From NCBI GenBank assembly GCA_907163375.1, contig CAJQUW010014798.1:372001-436000 (forward strand): a stretch of 64,000 nt of DNA. The letters are read 5' to 3'. Position 1 is the first letter of the stretch. Every line of letters starts with the position of its first letter. A model generated the notes under the pieces. That model was given only the letters and a program-made list of their open reading frames with translations. It was not told the DNA's origin and searched no databases. Shown here piece after piece: positions 12,426-24,190 of the stretch. Origin of the DNA: Prostheceraeus crozeri (taxonomy: Eukaryota > Platyhelminthes > Polycladida > Euryleptidae). The translations under genes and the position numbers were made by a program.

Positions 12426-14692
12426 ATGCACCATGTAGGCCTATTGAGTGAAATTGAGGCAAGATGATGGTGAACTGAATTCATTGCTAATTTGAAAGCA
12501 GACTTAGACTGAAGTGATGACGTACCTACATTGATTGAAAAAGAAGCATAGAAAGCAACAAGTCATAGATTTTCGCATAAGTTGTCGCAGACACCTCTTT
12601 GAAAATGCTGTGAGGTCATAGGATAGTCAAAGGGAGATTCTGAATAAAAGCGAACAAAAGTACGAGAATGATTTAAGAATGCCTTCTGTACAATTTATTT
12701 AAATGAGAAATTCTTCGACTTCTGCAAAAAAAAATCAATACAAATGCTTTTATTACCAATATATCACAAAATCTACAATGGAAGTAGGCCTACATGGAAT
12801 TGTTTTTCAAATTGAAACTCCATCAAATACAAACTATCTGATCTCTCCGAAGCAGCTAAAAGTGTGCCGTGGCTAGAATAAGTATTTATACCTCGTTCTA
12901 AAACAGTATTGTACTAGGTCATTGACGAACTGGGTAGGAACTGGTTTCGTGAGGTATGAAATTTTCTACTGTTCATTTTGATATTCAAATAGTTGAGGAT
13001 GGCTATCCATGTGTTTGAAATTGAGAATGCGATCCATGCTCGTGGTGCGATGAAAGAAATTAGAATCGATTGGGGTCTGTTGAGGATATAGGCAGGACAT
13101 TTTGATATTCATTTAAATGTTCGACTAGATCAGGATAAATATTGACTTTCCGAGATTTCAGAAGCAATTTCGTGAGTAATATTACAATACAAAGATGTTG
13201 CAAAACTTATTTATTCTAGAGAGGCAATATCAACGATTTTGGGTATCTGAAAGATGTGGAAATAAATGTCACTGGAAAGTTTCATCCGTTAATCTTTTCA
13301 GTACCCCTGAGAGACAACTCTCTTTTCAACAATAGAAGCACTTCAATAAGAATGGCGTGCAATACATCACTTCGCAAAATGAACCCGCGACGAGTGGTAT
13401 TTCAAGCAATTTACTCTTCATTAGATCTGGTTAACGACGCATCGCCAAACAGCTGTTGCTAATAATGGAACTATAAAACATCAACACAGGGAAAACTCAG
13501 ATCTCCTCGCTAACAACAGCTACGATTTCCAGAAAAAATTGACATTTTCACTAGTTCTAGAATGATCCTTCTATATTAGATAATTATGGTGCCGATTCCA
13601 CATGAGCAAAACCACATGCAAAATCTCATCTATTTACGAGATGAACTCTCAATAGTTTCAAAAAAAATCTGATTAAAACTAATTCTTATAATTGTGCTTC
13701 ACTTCAGGCTCCGCTGTCGACAGGCAGTGGCACAGATCTCAGGGACGATGCAAGTACTAGGATACGGGAGTGTTGACCTAAAGCTATTCATTTATCATGC
13801 AGAATAATGAATAATTTGCGGCAACTGGATTTACTAGAATTTTTGATGTCAACATGTGACGATGTATCGGCTTCCAAATCATAACTTTTTTGCAAATCTT
13901 GGGTGTCATGACCAACCTTGGTGGATAACATGTCACCTTCAGCAAGGACAAGAGTAATACGCATCAAAAGACGTTGCATGTCAACTCCATGAACTCTCTC
14001 ATCGGATATGCAATGTCTGATCACATCCTTCTCCTGTCTATGCCTCTATTGAATTGCATAAACATCAGAAATTTGACAAGCTGAATATATTTGCCGACTT
14101 AATCAACTGTCTTTTCATCATTCACGTTTCGTTGATTTCATTCTGTCATCGTTGTTTTTCGATGTTGAAAAATTGCTGAAGACAGATTCAAAACCAAAAA
14201 TGAGAATCTTTCTATGCTGAGAACTGTTCTGTGGAATGAAGGAAGGAAGCATATGAGTTAGCAACATCGTCATCCAGCAATTTAATATCTAAATACCAGA
14301 TGTCTGTTATTTGGATATTTGCAAGGTGAGCGTGTTCCTCACAATGACTTTGATATGAAACAAATCTTGCTACTGATCTACATCACCAAACCAGAGGGAC
14401 TTCGAGACCTCTACTATCGTGAAATCGTCAGTAGTTTTATTGCATCAATTTTTATAAGCTGAAATTTCAAAACATGAAGTACAACTAAAACTGTAGTAGT
14501 CACGCTGTTCCAGGAACATTTAGTCAAATCAAATTCCTAGACGAATGTTTATGGAGCTGTTGATTGCATGATAGTGTCATAGTTTGTGATTTTCGTGCTT
14601 GGGCTTTGGGTCTCTTTCAGAAAAAACATCATCTGCATTCATGATGATTACCATCCGTATTATTCATGCAGAAAGTTGACTCGTCCCAGTAA
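12426..14692. other. Anonymous DNA, no gene seen
   Basis: Short frames only (13256-13462 forward; 13788-14024 reverse), with no recognisable domains. A TAGGCCTA core occurs at 12436 and 12785. Confidence 0.45.
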
Positions 14693-14698
14693 TAAATA

Positions 14699-14760
14699 CA
14701 GGGCTGCCGCGCTCCTGGAAGCTCCTGGAATTTGATTTCTTGAAAACCGCGGCAACCCTG
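14699..14760. mobile_element. 62-bp mini-transposon with CAGGG ends
   Basis: The left end is CAGGGCTGCCGCG and the right end in reverse is CAGGGTTGCCGCG, one mismatch in 13. The same hexamer TAAATA flanks both sides (14693-14698 and 14761-14766), consistent with a 6-bp target duplication. The interior is only about 36 bases and contains two tandem copies of GCTCCTGGAA. A CAGGG terminus fits hAT-like elements, though hAT usually duplicates 8 bp. Confidence 0.55.
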
Positions 14761-15520
14761 TAAATAGCTGGTAAAAATGTTTGCAGTTCTTTTTGAAGAG
14801 GTACATGTAAGTACATTCGAGCATTTCGCGACCCGGCTTGCACCTCCAAGGATTGAGTAGGAGTTCAGCTTTGGGTTATTTTTTTTCTTCGATCGAGCGT
14901 TGGTCTTTGTTTTTTTTATTGGCCTCTGCAAGTCTCGTCTCCATCGGTGATCTGCATCTTTCAATAATTAACTGGAAGTCTGCAATCCCTGAGTGTCCAT
15001 GACTGTATTGTTGTGCGCGGTCTACCAGTCCGTTGTCCGTGCTATATTTTGTTTGTCTGCCTTTGTGTTCATTTCATTGAAAATTGAAAAGTCCTGACAT
15101 CTGACCTATGCAGCTGCTATATTTACAGGTAAACTGACACATCAACAGGGTGTCTACAAGGCCTAGATATCCTGGATAAATCTTGATTTCGAAAATTTGG
15201 CCTTGATGTCCTGGATAAATCCTGATTTTTTCGAAATTGAAAGTTGTGAAAAACTTTCTGAGTTAAATTTTTAACATTGATAATAATGCAAATAAAAGGT
15301 AATTATGCTTTTCTGTGACTTTATATTAGTTCGTGCTTTTCGCATTCGTTTGCTAACGTAAACGAATGTCCGCGTGTGTTTTCTTTCTGTTTCAGGTTGC
15401 ATGAGTTAATTTAAGCTTTTTTTCGCATAGATGAATTTTCGAACTCGGTGGATTTCTCAGAATTGTAAAACAGAACAGCGACTCCTATTTTGTAGTTGCT
15501 CTCGGCAGCATTCAATGATA

Positions 15521-16265
15521 GTCCGGGAGCCAGCGTGAAGTTGTGCAGGGAACGAGGTAGTACATAAAACTTTCACATAGCATAGTACACCTCTAACCTA
15601 CTGCAAAACTTCGCGTCTGCCGGATCAGATCATTTGCTTTTCAGAAATAGAGAGGATAACAAAATCCTATGTATTTCCAATGGCAAAATTGTGACATCTG
15701 AGGTGTTGACTCCATTTTTTCGAGTTTTTGCTCATAAAAGTTACACAAATTGGTATTTTGTTGAACTGGTTATTATAGAAATCATCTATAGATCATGATC
15801 TTTCAAATGAGTTATCATTCAGTGACAGAGGATGAAGTAAAGTGTACAAACAGACACTTTTCGTTAAAGTATATCAACAATTTTCCTGAAATTTCTATGC
15901 TAAAATTTGCAGTTACACCAACGAAAAGTGGCTCTTGTACACTTTACTTTCAATCCTCTGTCACTGAATGATAACTCATTTGAAAGATCATGATCTATAG
16001 ATGATTTCTATAATAACCAGTTCAACAAAATACCAATTTGTGTAACTTTTATGAGCAAAAACTCGAAAAAATGGAGTCAACACCTCAGATGTCACAATTT
16101 TGCCATTGGAAATACATAGGATTTTGTTATCCTCTCTATTTCTGAAAAGCAAATGATCTGATCCGGCAGACGCGAAGTTTTGCAGTAGGTTAGAGGTGTA
16201 CTATGCTATGTGAAAGTTTTATGTACTACCTCGTTCCCTGCACAACTTCACGCTGGCTCCCGGAC
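15521..16265. mobile_element. Foldback element with long near-identical arms, TA target
   Basis: The element is almost entirely a palindrome. Arms of about 310-330 bases (from 15521 inward and from 16265 inward) match base for base as far as I can trace, and diverge only beside a central loop near 15850-15930. The ends are GTCCGGGAGCCAGC, and TA stands outside both ends (15519-15520 and 16266-16267), as for Tc1/mariner-type targets. It has no coding. The near-perfect arms suggest a recent insertion. A second member is at 50080-50801 and a diverged arm at 12299-12425. Confidence 0.75.
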
Positions 16266-16499
16266 TATGACTATCAGTTAGTGAATATCAGTTCGTCGGA
16301 ATGGTCACACGATGCAGATAAAAATGTTATGCTCCTAATTCGCATTCGACAGCTGATCGTAACTGCCGGAAGAATGAAATGACTATCAGTGAATCTTGTT
16401 CGTCGTAGTCTTGACGTTCCCACATCATTGACCTCAGCCACATCATCTTAAATGAATGCTGATGCATCTTCATCGATGCACACAAGTGAAATTTCTACA

Positions 16500-18560
16500 A
16501 TTAGCCCAGAAACGAGAACGGCTCCTATCACAGCAGCTATGAAAATTGAAGCATGTCAAAGCAGAAATAATTTGGGCCTTGGATATGGTAAAGAAACACC
16601 GTTCATAACGATCATGTGATGATCAACAATCTATATTTCAAGCGATGTTCAAGAACCACCCTGTTGTTGACAATTTCCAAATGGCCAAAAAATGTGTAAC
16701 TAATCGTGACTTACGGATTGTCTCCACATTTTCAGAAAGAGATACTATCCAGAGTACCAAGGAGTTTATTATATCTGTCGATGAAGCATTAGACAAAATT
16801 GTTCAAAGGGGACATCAAGATCTGTGGATTAGATACTTCAACGTGCACTGGTGTTGTAGTTAGTGAATATTTAACGTCAGTATTGCTCACTCACTTGAAA
16901 GCTGAAAACATATTTGAAAGTGTCAATAAAGCATTAGATAAAATTGGTGACTCATTTGTCGATGTCTTGCAAATCAGCATGGTAGTGAATCTTTCATTTC
17001 ACCGAAGATTTTTGAAGAATTTCAGCACAAGTGTGGGGAGAAATTGCTCCAAGGAGGTACATGCTCGTTAGATGTCGCGTGGAGCATTGCAGCATGGATT
17101 GAAAAGTACTTGGGATTTGTCAACTGTACTGCAAAGCATGTGCTACCTTTTCAAAGATTCTCCTGCACCCAGGGCTGATTATACACATATTACAGGTTGA
17201 ATTACATTTCCAAAGTCTATGCAGGTAGAAAACAAAGATGTATGTAACAGAGCAATAGAGATTCTGCCGAACATTGAGAAATATTGCGTCGTTGTGAAAC
17301 CTTTACCCCATGTAGCATCATTCTCAACAGTCGCTATCGCAATCAATGCCCGGACAACATCAAGCCGGTTTCAACACGACAAGCCTATGATTCCATTTTT
17401 ACACGGTTTTCTCATGGGCCTTTTCACAGATACATTGAAAAGATTCGCTAAGGCATCGGTTATGCCGGAGGTGGGGACAGACGTTTCCAAAATTCTGAAA
17501 CTTGATCTGAATAAAGATGCAAATCTGAAGGAAACATCGCAAGTGGATCTGGGATTCGGAACCATACGCAGCATCCTAAAGAATTCTCATCCACGCAGAA
17601 TGCTGGAGTTCGGTCAAGCCGCTCGCTACTGCCTTATCGAGATAGTGGATAAAATACTTAAGAGGAGTGCGCTGAAACACGATCTTCTTAAATACGGTGC
17701 ATCACTCTCTCTGCTTGTCATTTTGACCAAGTCTTCAACGATTTCCGAAAAGCGTTTCGACGTTTTATTGAACAGAATGATCGATTCCAACTGCATTTCT
17801 GTATCTTAGGCTGATTCAGCAAAGGAGGAATATTCTGACTTCATGCAATCTGATCTAGCGAAATAATTAATTTAGTAATAATTAATTATAATATCATATA
17901 TATACAGGCTATATATTATAATATTATATATTATAATATTATATATATAATATTGTAATAATTATAATTATGAATAATAATTCGCGAATAATCTAGCGAA
18001 ATCTTCAGGTAAATTTCGTTGGTATTGCATGTATTAAGACCAAAATTTTACTGCGTGATGTTTATTTGACATCGACAGACGTCGATCGGACGACCTCTAC
18101 TGCAGTCTTCTACGAAACAAAGAAAGCTTTCAACAACTGTGGTCAGTAGTGAGGAAGATTTTGGTCTTATTCCATGGTCAAGCGGCAGTAGGTAGTTTCA
18201 GCATAAGCAAGGATGTGCTAAAAGAAAATCTTCATGAGAGTTCTATCTTTTCGCAACGTGTGGTCCATAACGCCATTCAGTATTGTGGAGGGGTTCTGTA
18301 TGTTTCGCTAACTGCTTCATTGATCGAATCGGTTAAGTGTTCATCCCGGCGCACGTGTAATGGCACTCGAACTAAAAAGGAGATCAAAAAGCTAAGAAAG
18401 GCAAACGTGTTGCTAAACGGGATTGTGAATTGAAAAAGATTGAAACTCAAAATTCGATCAAAAAAGATAAACAAGTGTAAACTTGACGATCAAGCTACGG
18501 TGCTCAAAAAATTGAAGACTAGTTTGTCAAAGCAGATAAAAGCGTAAAATTCGCTTTATA
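16500..18560 (+). pseudogene. Decayed transposase-like gene of the 15146-18714 element
   Basis: Several adjacent + frames read as pieces of one protein. About 16520-16860 includes a segment with MFKNHPVVDNFQMAK and SVDEALDKIVQRG. 17219-17809 is the longest (196 codons) and includes QHDKPMIPFLHGFLMGLF and a leucine-rich region. 18149-18433 contains HGQAAVGSFSISKDVLKENL and ends in a lysine-rich, probably coiled-coil tail that continues in fragments to about 18560. From memory this order matches an uncharacterised repetitive protein family seen in cnidarian and other invertebrate genomes. Position between matching inverted ends makes it the element's transposase. Frameshifts and stops separate the pieces, so it is not functional as written. 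The exact superfamily is uncertain. Confidence 0.5.
17855..17995. repeat. AT-rich low-complexity palindromic tract
   Basis: A run of TA, ATAT and AATATTATA units containing many short self-complementary stretches, about 140 bases long. It interrupts the decayed transposase coding between its second and third pieces. Confidence 0.6.
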
Positions 18561-18719
18561 ACTGTGTTTGAGAAATATAGCATCGTTATTTTTAAGCCTT
18601 AGTGAGACAAAACGATTTTACGGCTATAATTAATGCTTTGGCACTAGGCGTTCTATTAGACACAAAAGAAACAGAAAAAAAGGATTTGAAAATTCCTGAT
18701 GTAGCAGACACCCTGATCA

Positions 18720-19302
18720 AGTATTTATCAGAATGAGTAAAACTACATCCGAAGTCATCACAGATTTCATATTTGTAATTTTCCACTTTTCTTCAACTCT
18801 TGAGACATTGTGTGAGACTTCTGGCAGGCTGACTTCCCAGTTTAATCGGCAAGTGGTACCGTAAGATGGGGGTGACATTGGACAAAATCAAAATCTGTGC
18901 ATTGCATCACGTTGCTACTTTCAACTGTTTTCAGAACGATTCAATCGCTGTGGAATATGATTCTATGGTGCACAGGCCACTATTACATGTCATCTGATGT
19001 TCTAATAAGATTTCATAGATTATGAAATTTTTGAATTATAAATTATATTACAAACCCCTCTAAAAATGTACTTCAAAAATGGCCTACTTCGAATTTTTGT
19101 TCCGTTATTTTTCTTAAAGGTGTAGTTCAGGATGTTCTCTGTTAACTACCTTCACATTGCATTATACTTAAAAATAGCATCATCGCCATTCATATTGGGT
19201 GTATTAGGAAAGCGGAATTTTGATCGATTATGCTGTGAGTCCTTAAATACTCAGACAACACCGTTTGACAATCTGCCTTTCGTTGACTCGCCTTGATCTA
19301 GT
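18720..19302. other. Anonymous spacer between two transposons
   Basis: No gene, repeat or RNA signature recognised between the right end of the hAT-like element and the left inverted repeat of the large element. Confidence 0.5.
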
Positions 19303-19967
19303 ACACTAGGGCCTATTTTCGGGCCCGAAAATATGGTCCAAAACATTTGAGAAGCGGGCAGGCCAAAACCAATGCCAAAAGGTGGCCTTAATGGTGCTGA
19401 TTTCGGATTGATATATGACAGCAACTTTGAGTGGGGCCAAAGAACCGACAGCAATGTCTAAAGTATAGGCCCCGAAAATATAGTCCAAAACATTTGAGAA
19501 GCAGGCAGACCAAAACCAATGCCAAAAGGTGGCCTTAATGGTGCTGATTTCGGATTGATAAGTGACAGCAACTTTGAGTGGGGCCAAAGACCCGACAGCA
19601 ACGTCTAAAGTAAGCCCATCAATTGGCTATTCAGATAAATCTGATTCTAAGACAAAATACGTATATATAGGCATAACTACTGTAAAATGTAGGTCCTCTT
19701 TACCTATAGCAAATAACTATTTACCTCAACTCCCTCACGTTACTATAGTTTACCGCATCTTGTTTCGGTTTAAAGGACAAGAAATTATCTGCTAATAACA
19801 AGATCTCTTTAGAAGAAATGCAATCATTTCCCATAACACGCGACAAATTAGTCTCCGAGACTCATACATTCTATGAACTGCTTCTTTTGAGAAGAACAAA
19901 GCAATTATCCAAGGCCCAGTCTCCTACAGCCATATTCACTGTCATCAAATGTATCCCACATCGCATT
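19303..19967 (+). repeat. Left terminal inverted repeat of the 7.2 kb element
   Basis: It matches the reverse complement of 25996-26549 almost throughout. The outermost part contains a perfect 20-bp palindrome at 19314-19333 centred on GGGCCC. Unlike the right copy it carries an internal tandem duplication of about 147 bp. The match ends abruptly after CCCACATCGCATT near 19967. Confidence 0.85.
19324..19617 (+). repeat. 147-bp tandem duplication inside the left inverted repeat
   Basis: Two copies, 19324-19470 and 19471-19617, each start CCCGAAAATAT and run through AACATTTGAGAAGC, GGTGGCCTTAATGG and GACAGCAACTTTGAGTGG. They differ at only a few positions. The right inverted repeat has a single copy. 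Confidence 0.8.
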
Positions 19968-20181
19968 CAATGTATCTTCTCTTTCTATATTTTTATGAAA
20001 TCAAGTTTGCTTCATGTATCATACATGTATATGCTTGTACAAGCTTGCCTGTGTAATGACTAGAAAACTATTGGAATGTTTAAAAACAAAATCTATATGA
20101 TCTTATCAGAAAATTAACAAAATGTTCAATCTGTAGGAAGAACACTGTAGCAAATATTCAGTCCTCAGTCCAAAGAAATAT

Positions 20182-22177
20182 TCAGTCCTCGTCACTTTCT
20201 TCAGTCCAGTCACTTGAATCGCCTTCGATTGATTCTTTCTCCTCCATCAATGTTTCCTCATTCAATACTTGGAGAATATTTGGTGGTAAGGAGGGTCCAT
20301 TAAACCACTCAACATCCAAATTATCTTTCCAGTCCCATTGGTTAGGTGAGATTCCGCTTCTTGGATTTCTTTCGTGGCATTTGATCCATACTTGTATATG
20401 TGTGATGTATTGAGCTCGTGCCACTTTATTTTTCAATGTTCTTTCACATGGTGGCAAAAGTGAGAAATTGATTTTTTTGATATTTCGGAACGGATCGCTC
20501 TCAATGAAAGTTCCACTCAACTTTGTGAATAACTCTAAACGAGCTTCGTTAGTACTCTCCGTGTTTTTTATTCCATAAAGGCGGCAAACAAATGGTGATG
20601 CCTCTATACATGTTGCATCAATAGTAGTTTCGCATGAAATATCCTTGAATGCTTGAATGAATCTTTGTGATGAGTCTTTTTCAAGAATGTGCATGGGTTT
20701 CACTTTTCCGTTTCGATAGAAGGCGGAGGTGCAATCACTTCCTGTTAATGCGTGTAAAAAAGGCAAACACAAGGGTAGATCTTCAGATATGGAACGAAGA
20801 TGTTTCAAGATGCTGTTGATGTTGATGTTTCGGCGGTTGAATGATGTTCCACAATCCATAACAATTTGAATTTTGGTTTCAGAAATCGTCTTCGCAAGAA
20901 AATACAGAAGAAGAATAAGTACGTCGGTGTCTGATGATCGTACGACGAATCGTTTAATTTCTTTGAGTTGATGAAGATGATAAATAATAAGTGTATCAGC
21001 TTCTTCGTGAAATCCGTGGAAATTCACTGGTCGCTCTACGCAAATTTCATTTCCTTCCACCTTCAGTTTTACGCAAGAGCCACCATGTGAAACGAAAACC
21101 GTCTTTTCACCTATGATATTCAAGTAGTGCGGTGCTGTCCATTCTTTCATACAAAATTCAGCGAAGTCTTCTTTGAACTTTTCATTCCTAAGAAGTTGAT
21201 TTCCTTTCATCATTGGATTTTGATCATGGGAAATAACTTTCACTTGATGTACAACAGATCCACGTCTCATTCTTTCTGATGATTTCAGAGAATCTTCGAA
21301 GTATCTATCGAATAGAATGTGGATTTCATTGCCATTTGATGTACATGCCACCAAAAGATCGCGAGCCATATGTCCAAATGTACCTCTCACGTTGCTGAGG
21401 ACCAGATGCATCATGAATCCTCCATCTATGATATGAGCGGTAGGTTCCATATTTACTACCTCAGTATTCTCCAACGTCTGTTTTGCTTCCAAGTATTTCA
21501 TTAGGGTTGACTTTTGACATTTCAAGATAGAGCCGTCGCTATGTGATAAAGCAAGTGGATAATCAGTAACTGGATATGACAGTACATGCGACAAAGAAAA
21601 TTCAGGAATTTTCTGTGAAGCTACAAGAAGAATGCGACCAAATGCATCACGAACACTGTCCGATTTTTCTGTTCTACTTTTCGTCTTCTTCACGTCATTG
21701 AATGCAAAGTTTGATATTTTCACTCGGGAAATGGTACGCAAAAATCGACGATCATCGTTCTCGCATTCATTTTCAAATTGTTGGCGCAACTTTTCACCTC
21801 TGTTCAGTGTATCGAGGAGATACTGTTTGGTAGTATCATCTACTACTTTGCCAGTGGTGATGTTGATTAAGGAATCATCGCCTGTTAATTCAAATGGATT
21901 GCATGTCTTTGTTATTGAATCTCGCAAACGAATCATAGAATCGAAATCATTTTTCCTTCTGCTTTCGAATTCTTTCTCATACGGACCTACAAGTACGTCG
22001 GTTCCTGTTATTCTTCTCATTCGGATACAGCCAGACATCTTTGCATGGTGGTCATAGTCCATCGTCGGATGGCATTTTCAGACTCGTGGAAGTGAACTAT
22101 GCCTTCTTTCGGTGAGGCAGCATCTCGATTAATAGTCTGTTCGAGTGTCAAATCAATTGCACTTCTTGTGCTCTTCT
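20182..22177 (-). pseudogene. XPG/FEN1-like nuclease region of the transposon protein
   Basis: A 626-codon reverse frame starts at 22062 and ends at 20182. Acidic residues occur in the order of the XPG/FEN1 PIN-fold nuclease: D213 in HIIDGGF, D252 in ILFDRY, E353/E354/D356 in HEEADT, D378/D380 in SSDTDV, and D443 in ALTGSD. The spacing between the last three groups resembles the FEN1 metal-binding carboxylates, so it probably cuts branched or flap DNA during transposition. A Glu/Ser/Asp-rich tail ends the protein. Upstream, 22177-22034 is open in another frame and reads SAIDLTLEQTINRDAAS, then NAIRRW, which looks like the natural linker to the DDE part. So this is probably the C-terminal half of one long polypeptide, now separated by two single-base frame changes. 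The MDYDHH start is therefore probably not the original one. Confidence 0.7.
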
Positions 22178-24190
22178 TCATGGACCTTCTAATGGAAAAC
22201 GCACCATTTCGTAGAATTCGTTATGTTCGTCATCCATTGTTCGAAGTTTGAAAAGTAGCAATGTTCCCCAACGAGCATAGTTGGGCCTGTTTAATGCGAA
22301 GAAAACATCCAAAATTCGTGGAAGGATGGCTGTGTATGTTTCAAGGTCATTTGTCTGAACAGCAGAATGTAACTTCACAAATAGCCGCGCTACCAGGTAC
22401 ACATAGATAGCCCAATACGACGCAGTTGCTCCAATACTTCCATTGATGACTTCACAGAAGAAACTGTCATAATTTTCTGCATGCTCTCTTATGACAGGGT
22501 TGCTATGAATGTCTTCTGTATCAACGTTGTTGACTATTTCAAGGATAGTAGCCTGAAGGTCTGATGAGCATTTCGTATTCAGGAAAGTTTTATACATGAT
22601 ATTCTCCAATGCAAATGCTATCATTTGATGTATTCTATAGCAACGATTATAGAAGTTGCCTCTCACAAAGCCGTAGATGGAACCTGCTCCAAGAATATCA
22701 GTTTCGAGCAAAATATATTCCATACCAGATTCATTTATGAATGTTCTAATTGCTCCGAAAAAAGCCATCTCAAGATGGAAGTTCCCAATAAGAATAATAA
22801 TTCGATCGAAAGTCGGGGATTCAATCGCCTGAATGGCATAAGCTTTGCTGGTAATTGCTAAATCGTATGTCACAACAATCTTATTTTGCGTAATTTCATC
22901 TGCAAGTTGTAGAGTTCTTGTCATCGTTTCTCTGACTACCTCGTTTCGCGTGGGAGATCAGAAAATTGGATTCATAAAATATATCTGTTGTCTAGGCAAT
23001 TCCTCGTTGTTACAATTTGGTGTAGATCTGGAGAGAACATTAACTGGACGAACGAAGGAAATGATTAATTGAACGAAGTCAATATCTTTCCGAGAAATAA
23101 GAGTAACAGATACTTCTTCTTTGTCGCGCTTCAGATGGAAACGAGCTTTCTTCAGAGAAAGGTCCAAAGAAGGTATGTCATCTTGCCTACCATGATACTG
23201 TCGTCGCTTTTTGAAATCTGTTGTACGGTGATCAACGTCGATTTCTGCTTTCTTAGCAATGTTCTGATAACACATTCCAACAGTTGCATGCAGAGTTTCT
23301 AGTCCATTCAAAGTTTGCGTATTTACATCATAATTATCCCATGCCAAGCCGGTGGCGATATTTCCATCCTTTTCAATGCCATCTGGAACGACGGTTTCAT
23401 GATTAGATATTGAATAAGCCAATTCTGTTTCTATCTCCTTCACCTTGTTGTAATTGATGCTATGTCCGAGTCGATTAAGTATTTGCAAAATGGTCTTTGA
23501 TCCTGTGCTAGTGCCAACTCCCAATCCAAGAATTGTACTTTTCCAAGGATTAACAGAGCCTCCCGAGGCACAAAATATTGCATCAGAGGCCAGCGAATGT
23601 GCTCGTCTAATTGTAGCATCACTCAGCTGCGTTGAACTATTGGGAAGTTGTCCACTGACCAATGTATGGAAAAATGATTGAACTTGTGTAGGAATTTCTG
23701 AAGCGCAAGTGCGCAAGTTATTAATTGTCATTTCTTCGGGTGGTAAAGTAGGCGCCATCGATAAGATAATTTTTCTGAGATCCAAAGCTGAAGTGGTAAG
23801 ACGGCTAGATATACGAGACATTTCAGCTTCTGCAGAATCCAATACCATGCGAGAGTCATCATGAGATACCTCACAGCTGTGAACAAAGTTTCCATTTTTC
23901 TTGTCGTAGTTAGTTATTCTAATCAATTCATTGAAATGCTGCTCCAGTTTGACTGAGAGATTCTGTACTGAATAATTTTGTATAGCACTTCTTTCACCGC
24001 CAAGAGAGACGTAATGATTCTTGAATATATCATTCAAATTGTTCAAGAAAATCGGTTTTCTTTCCGTTATTGCTTCACGTTTGACTACCTCAACTACTCC
24101 GTCAAATGCAGCGTTACATAAGTTTCTGTGACTTGAAGGTTCATAAGTAGCTACCTTGGTGGTTGCTTTATATGAATATAACTTCGGCAC
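22178..24190 (-). pseudogene. RNase-H/DDE-like transposase region
   Basis: Two open stretches in the same frame, 24190-22958 (410 codons) and 22924-22178 (248 codons), are separated only by a TGA at 22958-22960 and 11 open codons. The first ends with a segment containing GLAWDNYDVNTQTLNG. The second has VTYDLAITSKAY, FDRIIILIGNFHLEM, then LLETDILGAGS. Conserved D (WDN), D (TYDL) and E/D (LLETD) are candidate catalytic residues of an RNase-H-fold transposase, but I cannot verify the triad. The TGA sits where CGA would be a simple CpG-decay ancestor. At the 5' side the frame must be entered by a one-base shift from the zinc-finger part. Confidence 0.6.

Larger units (their letters stand above)
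15146..18714 (+). mobile_element. hAT-like DNA transposon with CAGGGTGTCTRC ends
   Basis: The left end is CAGGGTGTCTAC and the right end in reverse is CAGGGTGTCTGC, followed on both sides by related CCTGGA/TCAGGA motifs. ATCAA stands immediately outside both ends (15141-15145 and 18715-18719), a candidate 5-bp target duplication. Inside are a 745-bp foldback insertion (15521-16265) and decayed coding for one transposase-like protein (about 16500-18560). Without the foldback the element is about 2.8 kb. Similar lone ends occur at 27947 and perhaps 32027, so the family is multicopy. Confidence 0.6.

Noticed and set aside
17855-17995. AT palindromic tract as an origin or regulatory site
   Set aside because: Simple-sequence expansion inside a dead transposon explains it.
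19251-19587. Overlapping open frames in the left inverted repeat (and their partners at 26398-26592 and 25918-26437)
   Set aside because: They are mirrored because the two ends are inverted copies. Both strands are open and carry no domain, so they are by-products of non-coding repeats.
22958-22960. In-frame TGA in the transposase as a selenocysteine codon
   Set aside because: No SECIS-like structure was sought successfully and no Cys/Sec-type catalytic context surrounds it. A CGA-to-TGA change is simpler.
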